DNA of 64,000 bases, taken from contig NZ_SMMA01000065.1 of the NCBI RefSeq assembly GCF_009711345.1, positions 349,054 through 413,053 of the forward strand. The letters run 5' to 3'. Positions 51,262 to 61,220 of the stretch are shown here, one piece after another. The stretch's first letter is position 1; each line of letters opens with the position of its first letter. The notes below the pieces were generated by a model. The model worked only from the letters and a program-made list of their open reading frames with translations. It ran no database searches and had not been told where the DNA came from. The translations under genes and the position numbers were made by a program. Origin of the DNA: Pseudovibrio flavus (lineage in GTDB: Bacteria > Pseudomonadota > Alphaproteobacteria > Rhizobiales > Stappiaceae).

Positions 51262-53406
51262 CTAGCTGACTGTTTCCTGTGTCAGCTTGAGCGCAAACGA
51301 ATAAACAAGCGCAACTTCTTTGAGGCGGTCAAACCGGCCTGATGCGCCGCCATGACCTGCATCCATATTGGTGCGCAGCATCAAAAGGTTGTCGTCGGTC
51401 TTCAGCTCACGCAGCTTGGCAACCCATTTTGCAGGCTCCCAGTATGTCACGCGAGGGTCGGTAAGCCCGCCAAGCGCAAAGATCGCCGGATAGTCTTTTG
51501 CTTCCACGTTATCGACTGGCGAATAGGAGGCAATGTACTCGTAGGCGCTCTGGTTCTTGATTGGGTTGCCCCATTCCGGCCATTCAGGCGGGGTGAGGGG
51601 CAGTGTGTCGTCAAGCATGGTGGTGAGCACATCTACAAACGGAACTTCCGCGATGATGCCTCCAAAACACTGCGGAGCCATATTCGATACAGCGCCCATC
51701 AGCATGCCACCGGCGGAGCCGCCCTGCGCGATGATGCGCTCGTGGCTGGTGTAGTTGTTGCTAACCAGATGACGGCTTGCCGCGATGAAGTCGGTAAACG
51801 TGTTCTTCTTGTACTCGCGGCGACCGGCCTTGTACCAAGCAAAGCCTTTTTCCTTACCGCCGCGAATGTGAGCGATGGCATAGACGAAACCACGGTCTAC
51901 AAGCGACAAGGCGTTGGTGGAGAAATTGGCCGGAATGGAAATGCCGTAGGAGCCGTAGCCATAAAGCAGGCATGGCGCGCTGCCATCAAGCGCTGTTGAC
52001 TTACGGTACAGCACGGTGATCGGCACCTGCTCCCCGTCATCAGCCGCCGCAAACAAGCGCTGAGTGACATAATCATCCGCGTTATGGCCGCTTGGCACTT
52101 CCTGAGTCTTGCGCAGCACACGTTCACGCGTTTCGACATCATAATCGAATGTCTGCGCAGGTGTGGTCATGGAAGAGTACGTGAAGCGGATAATCGAGGT
52201 GTTGTACTCGTAGCCCGCCGAAAGGCTAAGGCTGTAGGCTTCTTCTTTAAAGCTTACGCTATGCTCGATATTGTCCACCAAGCGATGCGAAACGATGCGC
52301 GGAAGGCCGTTCTCGCGCTCCAGTCGAACCATATAGTTCTGCAGCACGCTCATAGATAGAATGAGACGGCCAGCTTTGTGTTCAACCAAGTCGGTCCAGT
52401 GGGTGCGGCCACTTGCATTGAGCTGAGCAACAACAGGTACGCAGACAATCTTGAAGTCTTCAGCCTCGTCCGCATTGGTAAGAATGAGGAACTGGTCACC
52501 AGCATCATCAAGTGTGTACTCAACGCCGGTTTCGCGCTGCGCAATCAATTTCGGCTTTGCAGTTGGCTCATCTGCCTTGATAACCCAAACCTCGGAAGTC
52601 TCGTGGTCGTGAATATCAATCGTGATGAAGCGGCCGGATTGGGTGCGGCCAACAGCCATAAAGAATCCAGCGTCCTCTTCTTCATATACAAGCACGTCCT
52701 CGCTGACAGACGTTCCAAGTTTATGGCGGAAGAGTTTTGATGGACGGTGGTTTGCATCAAGGCGCACGTAAAAGACGTAATCGCCGCAAGCAGACCAGAC
52801 ACCGCCGCTGCTGGTGTCTTCAATCACCTCAGCATAGTCGCTACCGGTCTTCAGGTCGCGGATGCGCAGGGAATAGTATTCAGAGCCTTTATCATCGGCA
52901 GCCCAAGCAAGCTTGCTGTGGTCGTCGCTGTGGGAAGCGCCGCCAATACGGAAGTAGGCTTTTCCTTCAGCTTCCTTGTCGCCGTCCAGAATAATTTCTT
53001 CCTGCTTTTCCTGATCGCAGAGCTGCGCACGGGCAGCAACATCCATCTCGGAAGGAGAAACAAGTTTACGGTAAAATTTCGGGTGCTGACCGCCCTCGAC
53101 ATATCGAATGCCGTAGGCGTACGGGCCGTCATGCATTGGAACGGAACTATCGTCCTCTTTGATCCGCCCCTTCATTTCCCTGAATAGCGTGTCTTGAAGA
53201 GCCTTTGTCGTCTCCATCTGGGCGTCAGTGTAGGCGTTCTCCGCTTCCAGATAGGTGCGGATGTCTTCAGCCAGTACGGAAGGATCTTTCATCACTTCCT
53301 GCCAGTTGTCGGCGCGCAGCCAAGCATAGTTATCGGTACGCTCATGGCCGTGCATGGATGACAGGGAAGGGCGCTTTTCGGCAAATGGCGGTTTCAAAGG
53401 TTTCAT
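51262..53406 (-). CDS. ptrB: Oligopeptidase B (S9A prolyl oligopeptidase family)
   Basis: This 714-residue serine peptidase cleaves short peptides after Lys/Arg. The N-terminus HGHERTDNYAWLRADNW is typical; a seven-bladed propeller follows (about 80-410). The C-terminal alpha/beta hydrolase domain holds the nucleophile Ser in AQGGSAGGMLMGAV, Asp in LGGLTDPRVTYWEPAKW and His in DAGHGGASGRFD. The ATG at 53406 is the family start; the ORF runs up to a GTG at 53451. No signal peptide, so it is cytosolic. A CRP/FNR-like palindrome lies 77 bp before the start. Confidence 0.95.
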   Translation of the reverse strand: MKPLKPPFAEKRPSLSSMHGHERTDNYAWLRADNWQEVMKDPSVLAEDIRTYLEAENAYTDAQMETTKALQDTLFREMKGRIKEDDSSVPMHDGPYAYGIRYVEGGQHPKFYRKLVSPSEMDVAARAQLCDQEKQEEIILDGDKEAEGKAYFRIGGASHSDDHSKLAWAADDKGSEYYSLRIRDLKTGSDYAEVIEDTSSGGVWSACGDYVFYVRLDANHRPSKLFRHKLGTSVSEDVLVYEEEDAGFFMAVGRTQSGRFITIDIHDHETSEVWVIKADEPTAKPKLIAQRETGVEYTLDDAGDQFLILTNADEAEDFKIVCVPVVAQLNASGRTHWTDLVEHKAGRLILSMSVLQNYMVRLERENGLPRIVSHRLVDNIEHSVSFKEEAYSLSLSAGYEYNTSIIRFTYSSMTTPAQTFDYDVETRERVLRKTQEVPSGHNADDYVTQRLFAAADDGEQVPITVLYRKSTALDGSAPCLLYGYGSYGISIPANFSTNALSLVDRGFVYAIAHIRGGKEKGFAWYKAGRREYKKNTFTDFIAASRHLVSNNYTSHERIIAQGGSAGGMLMGAVSNMAPQCFGGIIAEVPFVDVLTTMLDDTLPLTPPEWPEWGNPIKNQSAYEYIASYSPVDNVEAKDYPAIFALGGLTDPRVTYWEPAKWVAKLRELKTDDNLLMLRTNMDAGHGGASGRFDRLKEVALVYSFALKLTQETVS

Positions 53407-53482
53407 GGTCCCCCAACAATCTTGCGGATAATTAAATATACTTACACCCACAAGTGCTTACCAGTGATGCTTTATAGGATAA

Positions 53483-53498
53483 TGTGATCCTTATCACA
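53483..53498. promoter_or_regulatory. CRP/FNR-superfamily-like site
   Basis: TGTGATCCTTATCACA is a perfect palindrome in its 6-bp arms around CCTT. It has both the E. coli CRP spacing TGTGA-N6-TCACA and the 6-4-6 layout of FNR-type sites. It lies 77-92 bp before the oligopeptidase B start and ~190 bp past the msrB stop, both minus strand. Which regulator binds is unknown; alphaproteobacterial Clr sites differ somewhat. Confidence 0.5.
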
Positions 53499-53532
53499 TG
53501 CATCACTGCGATTACGTACATGGATACCGTTC

Positions 53533-53547
53533 AGCAACACTGTTGCT
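53533..53547. promoter_or_regulatory. Inverted repeat AGCAAC-N3-GTTGCT
   Basis: A perfect 6-bp-arm palindrome between the msrB stop and the CRP-like site. It may be a second operator for oligopeptidase B or an mRNA hairpin behind msrB; no T-run follows. Confidence 0.3.
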
Positions 53548-53687
53548 CAATTGCCATAAGCAATTTCACCTTACGGCAAGCGTTGGTTGAGTTGTGTTCT
53601 GGATAAGGCAAACTATCAACAATTATCGACGCTTCAAATCGTCCCACCACTTCACGTTGTTTTTGCAGGGAAAAAGGATAGCTAGCG

Positions 53688-54098
53688 CTACCCATTATCC
53701 GGCGTAAATTTTAGAGCGGTTCCATTCATACAATAACGTAGTCCGGTGGGCTGAGGGCCATCATCAAAAACGTGCCCTAAGTGTCCGCCACAACCTCCAC
53801 ACCTTATTTCAACGCGCACCATTCCGTGTGAAAAGTCCTCGTGTTCTGTTAACGCTTGGGCAGAAATAGGCTCGAAAAAGCTGGGCCAGCCGCAACCTGC
53901 ATCGAATTTACTGTGTGATTTGAAGAGGTTATTGTCGCACGCAGTGCACGTGTAGGTGCCCAGTTCGTAATGGTCCCAGAACGGTCCGGTAAACGGGCGC
54001 TCCGTGCCCTTTCTGCGTAGAATATAGTATTGCTCTGGAGAAAGTCTGTTTTGCCACTCCGCTTCACTTAAAAGCGACATGTCTTTTTTCGAATTCAT
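53688..54098 (-). CDS. msrB: Peptide-methionine (R)-S-oxide reductase MsrB
   Basis: This 136-residue enzyme reduces methionine-R-sulfoxide in proteins. Two zinc-binding pairs (CTAC and CGGC), [25 protein letters not shown] and the catalytic Cys in [10 protein letters not shown] are all present; the resolving Cys in GCGWP is kept. No signal peptide is seen, so it is cytosolic. msrA is not nearby. Confidence 0.96.
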   Translation of the reverse strand: MNSKKDMSLLSEAEWQNRLSPEQYYILRRKGTERPFTGPFWDHYELGTYTCTACDNNLFKSHSKFDAGCGWPSFFEPISAQALTEHEDFSHGMVRVEIRCGGCGGHLGHVFDDGPQPTGLRYCMNGTALKFTPDNG

Positions 54099-54392
54099 AG
54101 CACCTCCAGACAGCTCTACAGCTGTTGCCTAGATGGGCCCATGTATAGATAGAAGCCCATAATTTTACATAAAATGTACTATACACCTCTTGAAGAAATA
54201 AATCGCGCATAGCTACATACATTTGCGTATTAACGACTTGCAGTGCAAGATGAAGTAGGTATCTGCACCTAGGGTCACCGCTTGCCCTTTTTGCACCTGC
54301 GCTCTATGAAGTCTGCCAGGTGAGCTGAATTGGGATCTAGGTAGGATTCGAATGCTCCTTGTGAAACCACGTATAAATTAACGGAGTGCCAT

Positions 54393-56768
54393 ATGCCGCT
54401 TACTGGTGTAGAGGCAACATTTTGGGCCATGTTGGCGCCATTTGTTGCTGCAGCACTCGGTCCTGTCCTCACGCAGCGCTTGAAACACAATGCTGCTTGG
54501 GTTCTGGCCGTGTTTCCTGCGCTTATTTTTCTGCACTTTCTCACACTCGTGCCGGGCGTATCTTCAGGCGAAGTATACACCGCAGCACTTGAGTGGGTGC
54601 CTACATACGGCGTGACTTTTTCCATCTATCTAGATGGTTTGTCGACCCTTTTCGCTCTGCTGATTTCCGGCATCGGTACCTTCATCATTCTATATGCTGG
54701 CGGTTACCTGAAAGGCCATCCGCAGCAGGGCCGTTTCTTCTCGTTCCTGTTCCTGTTCATGGGTGCAATGCTCGGTGTTGTTCTGGCGAACAACCTGATC
54801 ACCCTGTTCATTTTCTGGGAACTGACCTCTATTACTTCGTTCTTGCTCATCGGTTTTGACCACCTGCGCGCAGCGTCCCGTCGCTCTGCAATCCAGGCTC
54901 TGGTTGTAACCGGCGCGGGCGGCATGGCACTGCTGGCTGGCTTCTTGCTGATCGGTCTGGCAAGCGGCTCCATGGAAATGAACGAAATCCTGACTTCCGG
55001 CGACGTTCTTCGTGATAGCCCATTGTACGTTGCGATCTTTACTCTGATCGCCCTTGGCGCATTCACAAAGTCTGCTCAGTTTCCGTTCCACTTCTGGCTG
55101 CCAAACGCTATGGAAGCGCCGACCCCTGTTTCGGCGTATCTGCACTCTGCAACCATGGTTAAGGCTGGCGTCTATCTGTTGATGCGTATGAACCCTGTAC
55201 TGGGTGACACTGCACTATGGACAACCGTTCTGCCGATCTTCGGCGGTATCACGTTGATCGTTGGTGCGGTTCTTGGCGCTCGTCAGAAAGACCTCAAGCT
55301 TATGCTGGCTTACACCACTGTTGCTTCTCTCGGCTTGCTGGTCATGTTGACCGGTACCTCCGCAGAGCTGGCAATCAAGGGTGCGGTTCTTTACCTCTTC
55401 GGTCACTCCTTGTTCAAAGGCGCACTCTTCATGGTCGCCGGTACAATCGACCATGAAGCAGGTACCCGCGATGTAACCAAGCTGGGCGGTCTGCGTCAGG
55501 CAATGCCAATTACCTTCGCTGCTGCATGTCTTGCTGCGCTTTCCATGGCTGGTCTTCCGCCTTTCATTGGCTTCATCGCCAAAGAAATGCTGTATGACGG
55601 TGCATGGCAGGTGCTGGGCTTCGGTCCGGGCTGGGCACTGATCGCACTCGTTGGTAACGCGCTGATGTTTGCTCTGGCTGGTGCTGTTGCTCTCAAGCCG
55701 TTCATCGGTCCTAAGGTAGAAACTCCGAAACACGCACATGAAGGTCCAGTGCTGCTTTACGCAGGTCCGGTCTTCCTGTCTGTTACCGGTCTTCTGGCTG
55801 GTGTGTTTGCTGCGTTCACTGGCGATCTGTTCATCAACCCGATGATCAGCGCTGTAACCGGCGAAAGCTACACCTACGGCCTGTACCTGATCCCTAAACA
55901 CATCAACGCAGCGCTGTTCCTGTCTCTCATCACCATTGCTCTGGGTAGCTTCCTGTTCACCAAGCTCGACCTTATTCGTGCTCAGGTAGACAAGCTCGTA
56001 AAAGCAATTGGCTGGGGTCCGGACAAAGGCTTCGACCAGCTCATTACTCTGGTTGTTAAGTTTGCAACGCTCGTTACCCGTACAGTTCAGACTGGCTCCA
56101 TGGTCAGCTACGTGCGTGCGACCTTCATTGTACTTGCAGTGTTCCTGTACGTACCAATGTTCGCAACCGGCACGTTCCCGACCTTCTCTGCGATCCAGAA
56201 CCTGACCTTCTATGAATGGACCTTCGTGATCATCGCCGTTATCGGCCTTGGTGCGGTTCTGTTCGCGGTCAATCGTCTTATCGCGATTGTGTCTTTGGGT
56301 ATTCTGGGCTTCGCAGTCGCGATCATTTACCTGCTTTACGGTGCACCGGATCTGTCCTTCACCCAGTTCATGGTTGAAACGCTTTCCGTTGTTATCCTTG
56401 CATTGGTCATGACCAAGCTCGATCTTCAGCCACGCGACTTCCGTCTGGTTAAAGACCGTGTATTCGACGGTGTTCTTGCAACAATCGTTGGTTTTGGTCT
56501 GGCATTCCTGCTTATCAGCATTGTCGAACTTCCGTTCAACGCTTCTCTTTCCGAGTTCTACGCGCAGTACAGCCGCGTGATCGCTCACGGTCGTAATATC
56601 GTGAACGTGATCATCGTTGACTTCCGCGGGCTTGATACTCTGGGCGAGATCACCGTTGTGCTCGTAACCGGTCTGGCAATTCTGGCGCTCATTCGTGTGC
56701 GCCCGAAAGGCGAGAAGGCCGAGCCGCTTGTTGCTCCGGAACCAGTTCGCAATGAGGAGGGTGCTTAA
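54393..56768 (+). CDS. mrpA: Mrp Na+/H+ antiporter subunit A
   Basis: This 791-residue membrane protein is the largest subunit of the seven-gene Mrp (PhaA-type) antiporter, related to complex I NuoL. The proton-translocating core includes FTKSAQFPFHFWLPNAMEAPTPVSAYLHSATMVKAGVYL, and the C-terminal extension contains AIIYLLYGAPDLSFTQFMVETLSVVILAL, the MrpA-specific part. The complex exchanges Na+ (or K+) for H+. The ATG at 54393 has GGAG six bases upstream. It opens an operon whose genes abut or overlap: mrpB starts directly after its stop. Confidence 0.95.
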   Translation: MPLTGVEATFWAMLAPFVAAALGPVLTQRLKHNAAWVLAVFPALIFLHFLTLVPGVSSGEVYTAALEWVPTYGVTFSIYLDGLSTLFALLISGIGTFIILYAGGYLKGHPQQGRFFSFLFLFMGAMLGVVLANNLITLFIFWELTSITSFLLIGFDHLRAASRRSAIQALVVTGAGGMALLAGFLLIGLASGSMEMNEILTSGDVLRDSPLYVAIFTLIALGAFTKSAQFPFHFWLPNAMEAPTPVSAYLHSATMVKAGVYLLMRMNPVLGDTALWTTVLPIFGGITLIVGAVLGARQKDLKLMLAYTTVASLGLLVMLTGTSAELAIKGAVLYLFGHSLFKGALFMVAGTIDHEAGTRDVTKLGGLRQAMPITFAAACLAALSMAGLPPFIGFIAKEMLYDGAWQVLGFGPGWALIALVGNALMFALAGAVALKPFIGPKVETPKHAHEGPVLLYAGPVFLSVTGLLAGVFAAFTGDLFINPMISAVTGESYTYGLYLIPKHINAALFLSLITIALGSFLFTKLDLIRAQVDKLVKAIGWGPDKGFDQLITLVVKFATLVTRTVQTGSMVSYVRATFIVLAVFLYVPMFATGTFPTFSAIQNLTFYEWTFVIIAVIGLGAVLFAVNRLIAIVSLGILGFAVAIIYLLYGAPDLSFTQFMVETLSVVILALVMTKLDLQPRDFRLVKDRVFDGVLATIVGFGLAFLLISIVELPFNASLSEFYAQYSRVIAHGRNIVNVIIVDFRGLDTLGEITVVLVTGLAILALIRVRPKGEKAEPLVAPEPVRNEEGA

Positions 56769-57188
56769 ATGAATACCGTTATCTTCCGCACTATTGCGCC
56801 TTACCTGTCAGCACTGATGATCCTCTTTTCGATCTTCGTGCTGCTCCGCGGCCATAACGAGCCGGGCGGTGGCTTTATCGGCGGTCTGATTGCTGTATCC
56901 GCTTTTGCGATCTACGGCATTGCTTGCGGTGTAGCCGCTGTGCGCCGTGCAATTACATTCCATCCGCTGTCCATCGCTGCGGCTGGTCTGGTTCTGTCTG
57001 CATTGTCGGTTATGCCAAGTATCTTTCTTGCGCAGCCTGCAATGACCAGCCAGTGGCTGCAGATCCATGTCTTCGGTACTCCGGTAGACCTGTCCACTCC
57101 GATGTTCTTTGACATCGGCGTTTACCTCGTCGTGGTTGGTGCGATTACTTCTATCGCTCTGGCTCTGGAAGAAAGGGAGCAGAAATAA
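56769..57188 (+). CDS. mrpB: Mrp antiporter subunit B
   Basis: This 139-residue four-helix subunit has the family start [33 protein letters not shown] and a large conserved Pro-Gly-Gly-Gly loop. It is an essential membrane component of the complex next to MrpA. Its stop overlaps the mrpC ATG by one base (TAATG). Confidence 0.93.
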   Translation: MNTVIFRTIAPYLSALMILFSIFVLLRGHNEPGGGFIGGLIAVSAFAIYGIACGVAAVRRAITFHPLSIAAAGLVLSALSVMPSIFLAQPAMTSQWLQIHVFGTPVDLSTPMFFDIGVYLVVVGAITSIALALEEREQK

Positions 57189-57565
57189 TGGAAACCATTT
57201 TCGCGCTCCTGATCGGCCTTATCTTCTCGGCAGCACTCTACTTGATGATGTCGAACAAGTTGGTCCGCGTTCTGCTTGGTATCGCAATTCTCGGCAACGC
57301 CGTGAACTTGTTGATCTTCTCTGCAGGCCGTCTGACCCGTGAAGTGCCGCCGGTCATTCCAGTCGACAGCTACATTCCGTTGGAAGTCACAGCTAACCCG
57401 CTGCCTCAGGCTCTTATCCTGACTGCGATCGTGATTTCCTTCTCGTTCTTCGCGTTCTTCCTGGTGCTCGGCTACCGTGCGTTCCAGGATCTTGGAACCG
57501 ATGACGTTGTAGAAATGCGTATCGCTGAGCCTAAAGGCGAAGCAGAGCCGCCACTGGGGTACTAA
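57188..57565 (+). CDS. mrpC: Mrp antiporter subunit C
   Basis: This 125-residue three-helix NuoK-like subunit has ALLIGLIFSAALYLMMSNKLVRVLLGIAILGNAVNLL and the PLPQALILTAIVISFSFFAFFL segment, typical of MrpC with its helix-2 acidic-region counterpart. It connects A and D in the proton path. Start and stop are tightly packed in the operon. Confidence 0.93.
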   Translation: METIFALLIGLIFSAALYLMMSNKLVRVLLGIAILGNAVNLLIFSAGRLTREVPPVIPVDSYIPLEVTANPLPQALILTAIVISFSFFAFFLVLGYRAFQDLGTDDVVEMRIAEPKGEAEPPLGY

Positions 57566-57570
57566 TAAGA

Positions 57571-59154
57571 ATGGCTGCAAATAAACCTGCTTTTGATTGG
57601 GCAGCTGCCTGGGTTATGGATCCTACTCCGCTAGCGGACTGGCTCCTGGTGGCTCCTACTTTGCTGCTCATGCTGGGTGGTGCGACAGCTATCATGCTGC
57701 GCAAGAAAACCGACATCCAGCCATGGATCGGCATTGGTACGATCGGCTTGGTCGTACTCTCCAATATTCTTCTGCTGGCGCATGTCCTTAATAACGGCAT
57801 TGTCAGCATGGTTATGGGCTCTTGGCTTCCTCCATTCGGTATCGCGTTCACCGCTGATGCTATGGGTGTGCTGTTTGCCCTTGCTGCGTCGATTGTTGCG
57901 CTTTGTGCTGCAATCTATGCTGCAGGTTCCATCGAACAGTCCGAACGTCGTTACGGTTTCTACCCGTTCCTGATGCTTCTGCTGTGTGGTGTGACCGGCG
58001 CATTCCTCACCGGCGATATCTTCAACCTGTACGTATGGTTCGAAGTGCTGCTCATCTCGTCCTTCGGCATGATCGTGCTGGGTAACGAGAAACGTCAGCT
58101 CGACGGTGCTATGAAGTACGCGGTTCTGAACCTTCTTGCGACAACCCTGTTCCTGGTAACCACCGGTCTCCTCTATGGTATGGTCGGCACCTTGAACATG
58201 GCGGACATCGCTATGAGAATTCCTCAGCTTCCTGAGAACGCTCCTGTAATGGGTATCGCTGCCCTTTACTTCCTTGCGTTCGGCATGAAAGCTGCTGCGT
58301 TCCCGGTTAACTTCTGGCTTCCTGCTTCCTACCACACCCCACGTATCGTGGTGTCTGCGGTGTTCGCAGGTCTTCTCACCAAAGTTGGCGTTTACGCGCT
58401 GCTTCGTGTGATGCTGGTTGTCATGCCTGAAGGTCGTGAATGGCTGTCCACTCTGATTGGTCTTGTTGCTGTTGCAACAATGCTGACCGGTGTTCTGGGC
58501 GCTCTGGCACAGACCGACATCCGCCGTATGCTGGGTTACATTGTTATCTCCGGTATCGGTACCGTTCTGGCAGGTCTTGCTGTTGGTTCGGAAGTGTCTG
58601 TTGCTGGCTCTATCTTCTACGCAGCGCACTCCATCTTGTGTATGACTGCACTTTACCTGCTGGCTGGTCTTATCAACCTGCTGGGCGGTTCCTACTCCCT
58701 GCGTGAGCTGGGTGGCCTTTACCTGCGCAGCCCTCTGGTTGCAGCATGTACTCTGGTTCTGCTGTTTGCAGTTGCTGGTCTGCCTCCATTCTCCGGCTTC
58801 TGGCCGAAGGTTATGCTGGTAGAAGGCGCTCTTGCTGGTGGCATGGGCTGGGTAGCAGCTGGTATTCTGGTAACCGGTGTTCTCACCGCAATCACCATTG
58901 GCCGCTTCTGGATCTTCATTTTCTGGCGCGGTGGCCCAGAAGGTGTGACAGATGGCACTCAGGTGGTTGTTCAGGCGACCGAGGAAAAGGCAGTTATTCC
59001 TGTAACCGTGCTCATTCCGCTTTCTATCCTGACTGGTCTGATCATTCTGATCGGTATTCAGCCTGAAGGCGTTATGGCGATTGTTCAAAAGGGTGCGGCG
59101 GTCCTCGTTGATCCAGCAACCTATGTACAAGCAGTGTTTGGAGTTAAGCCATGA
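57571..59154 (+). CDS. mrpD: Mrp antiporter subunit D
   Basis: This 527-residue subunit is the second NuoL/NuoN-like proton-translocating module. It has LTGDIFNLYVWFEVLLISSFGMIVLGNEKRQLDGAMKYAVLNLL with the key Glu, the FGMKAAAFPVNFWLPASYHTPRIVVSAVFAGLLTKVGVYAL block with conserved Lys, and GLPPFSGFWPKVMLVEGAL. It lies 5 bp after mrpC and overlaps mrpE by ATGA. Confidence 0.95.
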   Translation: MAANKPAFDWAAAWVMDPTPLADWLLVAPTLLLMLGGATAIMLRKKTDIQPWIGIGTIGLVVLSNILLLAHVLNNGIVSMVMGSWLPPFGIAFTADAMGVLFALAASIVALCAAIYAAGSIEQSERRYGFYPFLMLLLCGVTGAFLTGDIFNLYVWFEVLLISSFGMIVLGNEKRQLDGAMKYAVLNLLATTLFLVTTGLLYGMVGTLNMADIAMRIPQLPENAPVMGIAALYFLAFGMKAAAFPVNFWLPASYHTPRIVVSAVFAGLLTKVGVYALLRVMLVVMPEGREWLSTLIGLVAVATMLTGVLGALAQTDIRRMLGYIVISGIGTVLAGLAVGSEVSVAGSIFYAAHSILCMTALYLLAGLINLLGGSYSLRELGGLYLRSPLVAACTLVLLFAVAGLPPFSGFWPKVMLVEGALAGGMGWVAAGILVTGVLTAITIGRFWIFIFWRGGPEGVTDGTQVVVQATEEKAVIPVTVLIPLSILTGLIILIGIQPEGVMAIVQKGAAVLVDPATYVQAVFGVKP

Positions 59155-59630
59155 ACAAGAGCCTGTTTCTAGCAAACTTGCTGATGGCCGTGGCATGGGC
59201 AGCCGTTTCCGGCTCCTTCACCGGCCTCAACCTTGTCTTCGGTTTCGTATTGGCGACTCTGACCCTTTATGTCATCCGTGAGCAAGTTGCTTTCCGTCGC
59301 TACATTGCTCGCTCCTGGCGCATTACCAAGCTGGCTCTCACCTTCTTCTGGGAACTGGTGAAGTCTTCTTGGCGCGTTTTCATCATGCTGATCAATCCTA
59401 AACTGGATGTTCAGCCTGGTATTATCGCGATGCCACTGACAGTGACCAAGGACTACGAAATCACGTTGCTTGCCAACATGATTACGTTGACCCCAGGTAC
59501 CCTGTCCATGGATGTTTCCGAGGATCGCAAGACCCTTTACATCCACTGCGTGGACGTGCCGGATCCGGACGAAACCATCCGCGAGATCAAAGAGAGTTTT
59601 GAACGTCAAATCATGGAGGCGTTTCGATGA
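59151..59630 (+). CDS. mrpE: Mrp antiporter subunit E
   Basis: This 159-residue subunit has two N-terminal helices and a cytoplasmic domain with the conserved [25 protein letters not shown]. Its role in the complex is structural. It overlaps mrpD and mrpF by ATGA-type overlaps. Confidence 0.93.
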   Translation: MNKSLFLANLLMAVAWAAVSGSFTGLNLVFGFVLATLTLYVIREQVAFRRYIARSWRITKLALTFFWELVKSSWRVFIMLINPKLDVQPGIIAMPLTVTKDYEITLLANMITLTPGTLSMDVSEDRKTLYIHCVDVPDPDETIREIKESFERQIMEAFR

Positions 59631-59983
59631 GTGTCTTTGAACAGGCTTCTGCAGGCTTCCTGCAATTCGCCGTCGTCTTCGCGATGATCTGTCTTTCTGC
59701 ATCCTTCTTGATGATCACCTACCGCATCATCAAGGGCCCAACCCTTCCTGATCGTATCATCGGTCTGGATACTCTGGTTGCAGTTGCGATTGGTCTTATT
59801 GCGACGATCGGTATCCATTCCGGTTACTCGCTTTACGTTGATATCGCGTTGGCACTTGGTCTGGTCGGCTTCCTTGCAACCGTTGCATTCGCACGCTTTG
59901 TTCTTAACCGTGGCCGTGAACAGGACGCAGTTATTCAGGAAGAGTGCAAAGCAACCGAAGAAATGTTGGAGGAACGTAAATGA
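59627..59983 (+). CDS. mrpF: Mrp antiporter subunit F
   Basis: This 118-residue three-helix subunit contains [28 protein letters not shown], the conserved MrpF/PhaF block with the GPT-x-PDR motif. The C-terminus is acidic. Start and stop both overlap their neighbours by 4 bp. Confidence 0.93.
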   Translation: MSVFEQASAGFLQFAVVFAMICLSASFLMITYRIIKGPTLPDRIIGLDTLVAVAIGLIATIGIHSGYSLYVDIALALGLVGFLATVAFARFVLNRGREQDAVIQEECKATEEMLEERK

Positions 59984-60336
59984 TCGCGCTTCTTAATGTT
60001 GTGGTTGGCTTGGTTGTAATCGCCGGCGGTTTGTTCTGCTTTGTTGCAAGTCTTGGTCTGATCCGTCTGCCAGACGTTTACACCCGCATGCACGCAGCAT
60101 CTAAAGCTGGTACCCTTGGTTCCGGTTTGCTGCTCATCTCTTTGGGCGTAATTGCAACCGAGTGGGATGTTCTCAGCCGTGCGCTTGCTGGCTTTATTTT
60201 CTTCCTTCTCACTGCGCCAGTTTCTGCGCACCTGATCGCTCGCGCTGCTCACAGCGTTGGCTATCGTCCATGCCCGGAAACAGTTCGCGATGATTTGTTT
60301 GAAGAAAACAAGCATCAAGGTGCAAAGTCCAACTAA
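59980..60336 (+). CDS. mrpG: Mrp antiporter subunit G
   Basis: This 118-residue three-helix subunit shows [33 protein letters not shown], the signature of MrpG/PhaG, and [17 protein letters not shown]. It ends the seven-gene operon, whose order A-B-C-D-E-F-G is the standard group 1 layout. Confidence 0.93.
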   Translation: MIALLNVVVGLVVIAGGLFCFVASLGLIRLPDVYTRMHAASKAGTLGSGLLLISLGVIATEWDVLSRALAGFIFFLLTAPVSAHLIARAAHSVGYRPCPETVRDDLFEENKHQGAKSN

Positions 60337-60800
60337 GGACAAAATAAAACAATAGAACTAGGGGAGGAGTGTTCCTTGGGGCTAGGCAATCGCGCAATAG
60401 GCGTGTTAAAAGCCGAGCTTCAAAGCGCTTCTCCCCTTTTTCGTGGCGTAAGGGCAGCCACTGCTGTACATGGCAAAGAAATGCCAGCGAAAATCTCCGA
60501 GTTTTCTGCCAGTTTTCCCTCAATACTTACTTAGATCATATAAGCAATTTGGAACGTGTAAGTTTCTTTTGCCCATCAACTGTTCACAAAACGTAGTATA
60601 GATCGTATTTATTGCATTATTTCTCTTGTTATCTATAAAGGTAGCTCCTATAAGGACGGGCAGTAGTTTTGCTTTGCTCGGAATCAATTGTTATTGATAA
60701 AAACTTGAGGTTCGAAAGTGTCCTGCAAGTTTTTTCAAGCAAATTAGACCGTGCAAAGCGTGTGATCTAAATTATGTATATATGACCGACAGGTGAAAGA
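60337..60800. other. Intergenic region between the mrp operon and mucR
   Basis: This 464-base stretch has a large hairpin candidate, GGGGAG (60361-60366) with CTCCCC (60431-60436) followed by TTTTTC, which may end the mrp operon. The rest is AT-rich and probably holds the mucR promoter, including MucR's own AT-rich sites; no ORF is supported. Confidence 0.5.
60361..60440 (+). terminator. Possible terminator of the mrp operon
   Basis: A 6-bp GC stem with a long, partly self-pairing loop and a CTTTTTC tail, starting 25 bp past the mrpG stop. The large loop makes it less certain than the other terminators here. Confidence 0.4.
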
Positions 60801-61220
60801 ATGAGCGAGATCCCTGCAGACAACAACCTGATTGATCTGACCGCAGACATCGTTTCTGCTTATGTTAGCAATAATACTGTGGCATCTGCTGACTTGCCTG
60901 TACTTATTACTGATGTTTATGCTGCCCTGCAGAAAACCAGCGGCACTGTTAAAGAGCCTGAGCCAGAGCCGCTTAAGCCAGCAGTACCAGTGAAGAAGTC
61001 TGTAACCAACGACTACATCATCTGCTTGGAAGACGGTAAGAAGTTCAAGTCCCTGAAGCGCCACCTGCGCACCCACTACGATATGACCCCTGAAGAATAT
61101 CGTGAAAAGTGGGGTCTGCCTGCAGACTACCCAATGGTTGCTCCACACTATGCAGCTGCACGTTCCGAACTGGCCAAGAAAATGGGCCTCGGTCAGCAGC
61201 GTAAGCGCGCAGGCAAGTAA
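60801..61220 (+). CDS. mucR: MucR/Ros-family transcriptional regulator
   Basis: This 139-residue DNA-binding protein matches MucR of rhizobia. An acidic N-terminal oligomerisation region precedes a Pro/Glu linker, then the prokaryotic zinc-finger domain [33 protein letters not shown] and [21 protein letters not shown]. The zinc site is of the Cys-Asp-His-His kind: the second Cys of Ros is Asp (CLED). MucR proteins bind AT-rich DNA and silence or activate exopolysaccharide, motility and cell-cycle genes. A regulatory tie to the polysaccharide locus at 1-17800 is possible but not shown. A clear terminator follows. Confidence 0.95.
   Translation: MSEIPADNNLIDLTADIVSAYVSNNTVASADLPVLITDVYAALQKTSGTVKEPEPEPLKPAVPVKKSVTNDYIICLEDGKKFKSLKRHLRTHYDMTPEEYREKWGLPADYPMVAPHYAAARSELAKKMGLGQQRKRAGK

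Noticed and set aside
54256..54271. TAGGT-N6-ACCTA repeat upstream of mrpA
   Set aside because: Only 5-bp arms, 120 bp from the start, no further support; could occur by chance.
55215..59196. Long minus-strand frames (457 and 521 codons) opposite mrpA and mrpD
   Set aside because: They lie wholly antisense to well-conserved membrane proteins, give low-complexity Gln/Asn/His-rich translations and come from the biased codon use of the real genes.
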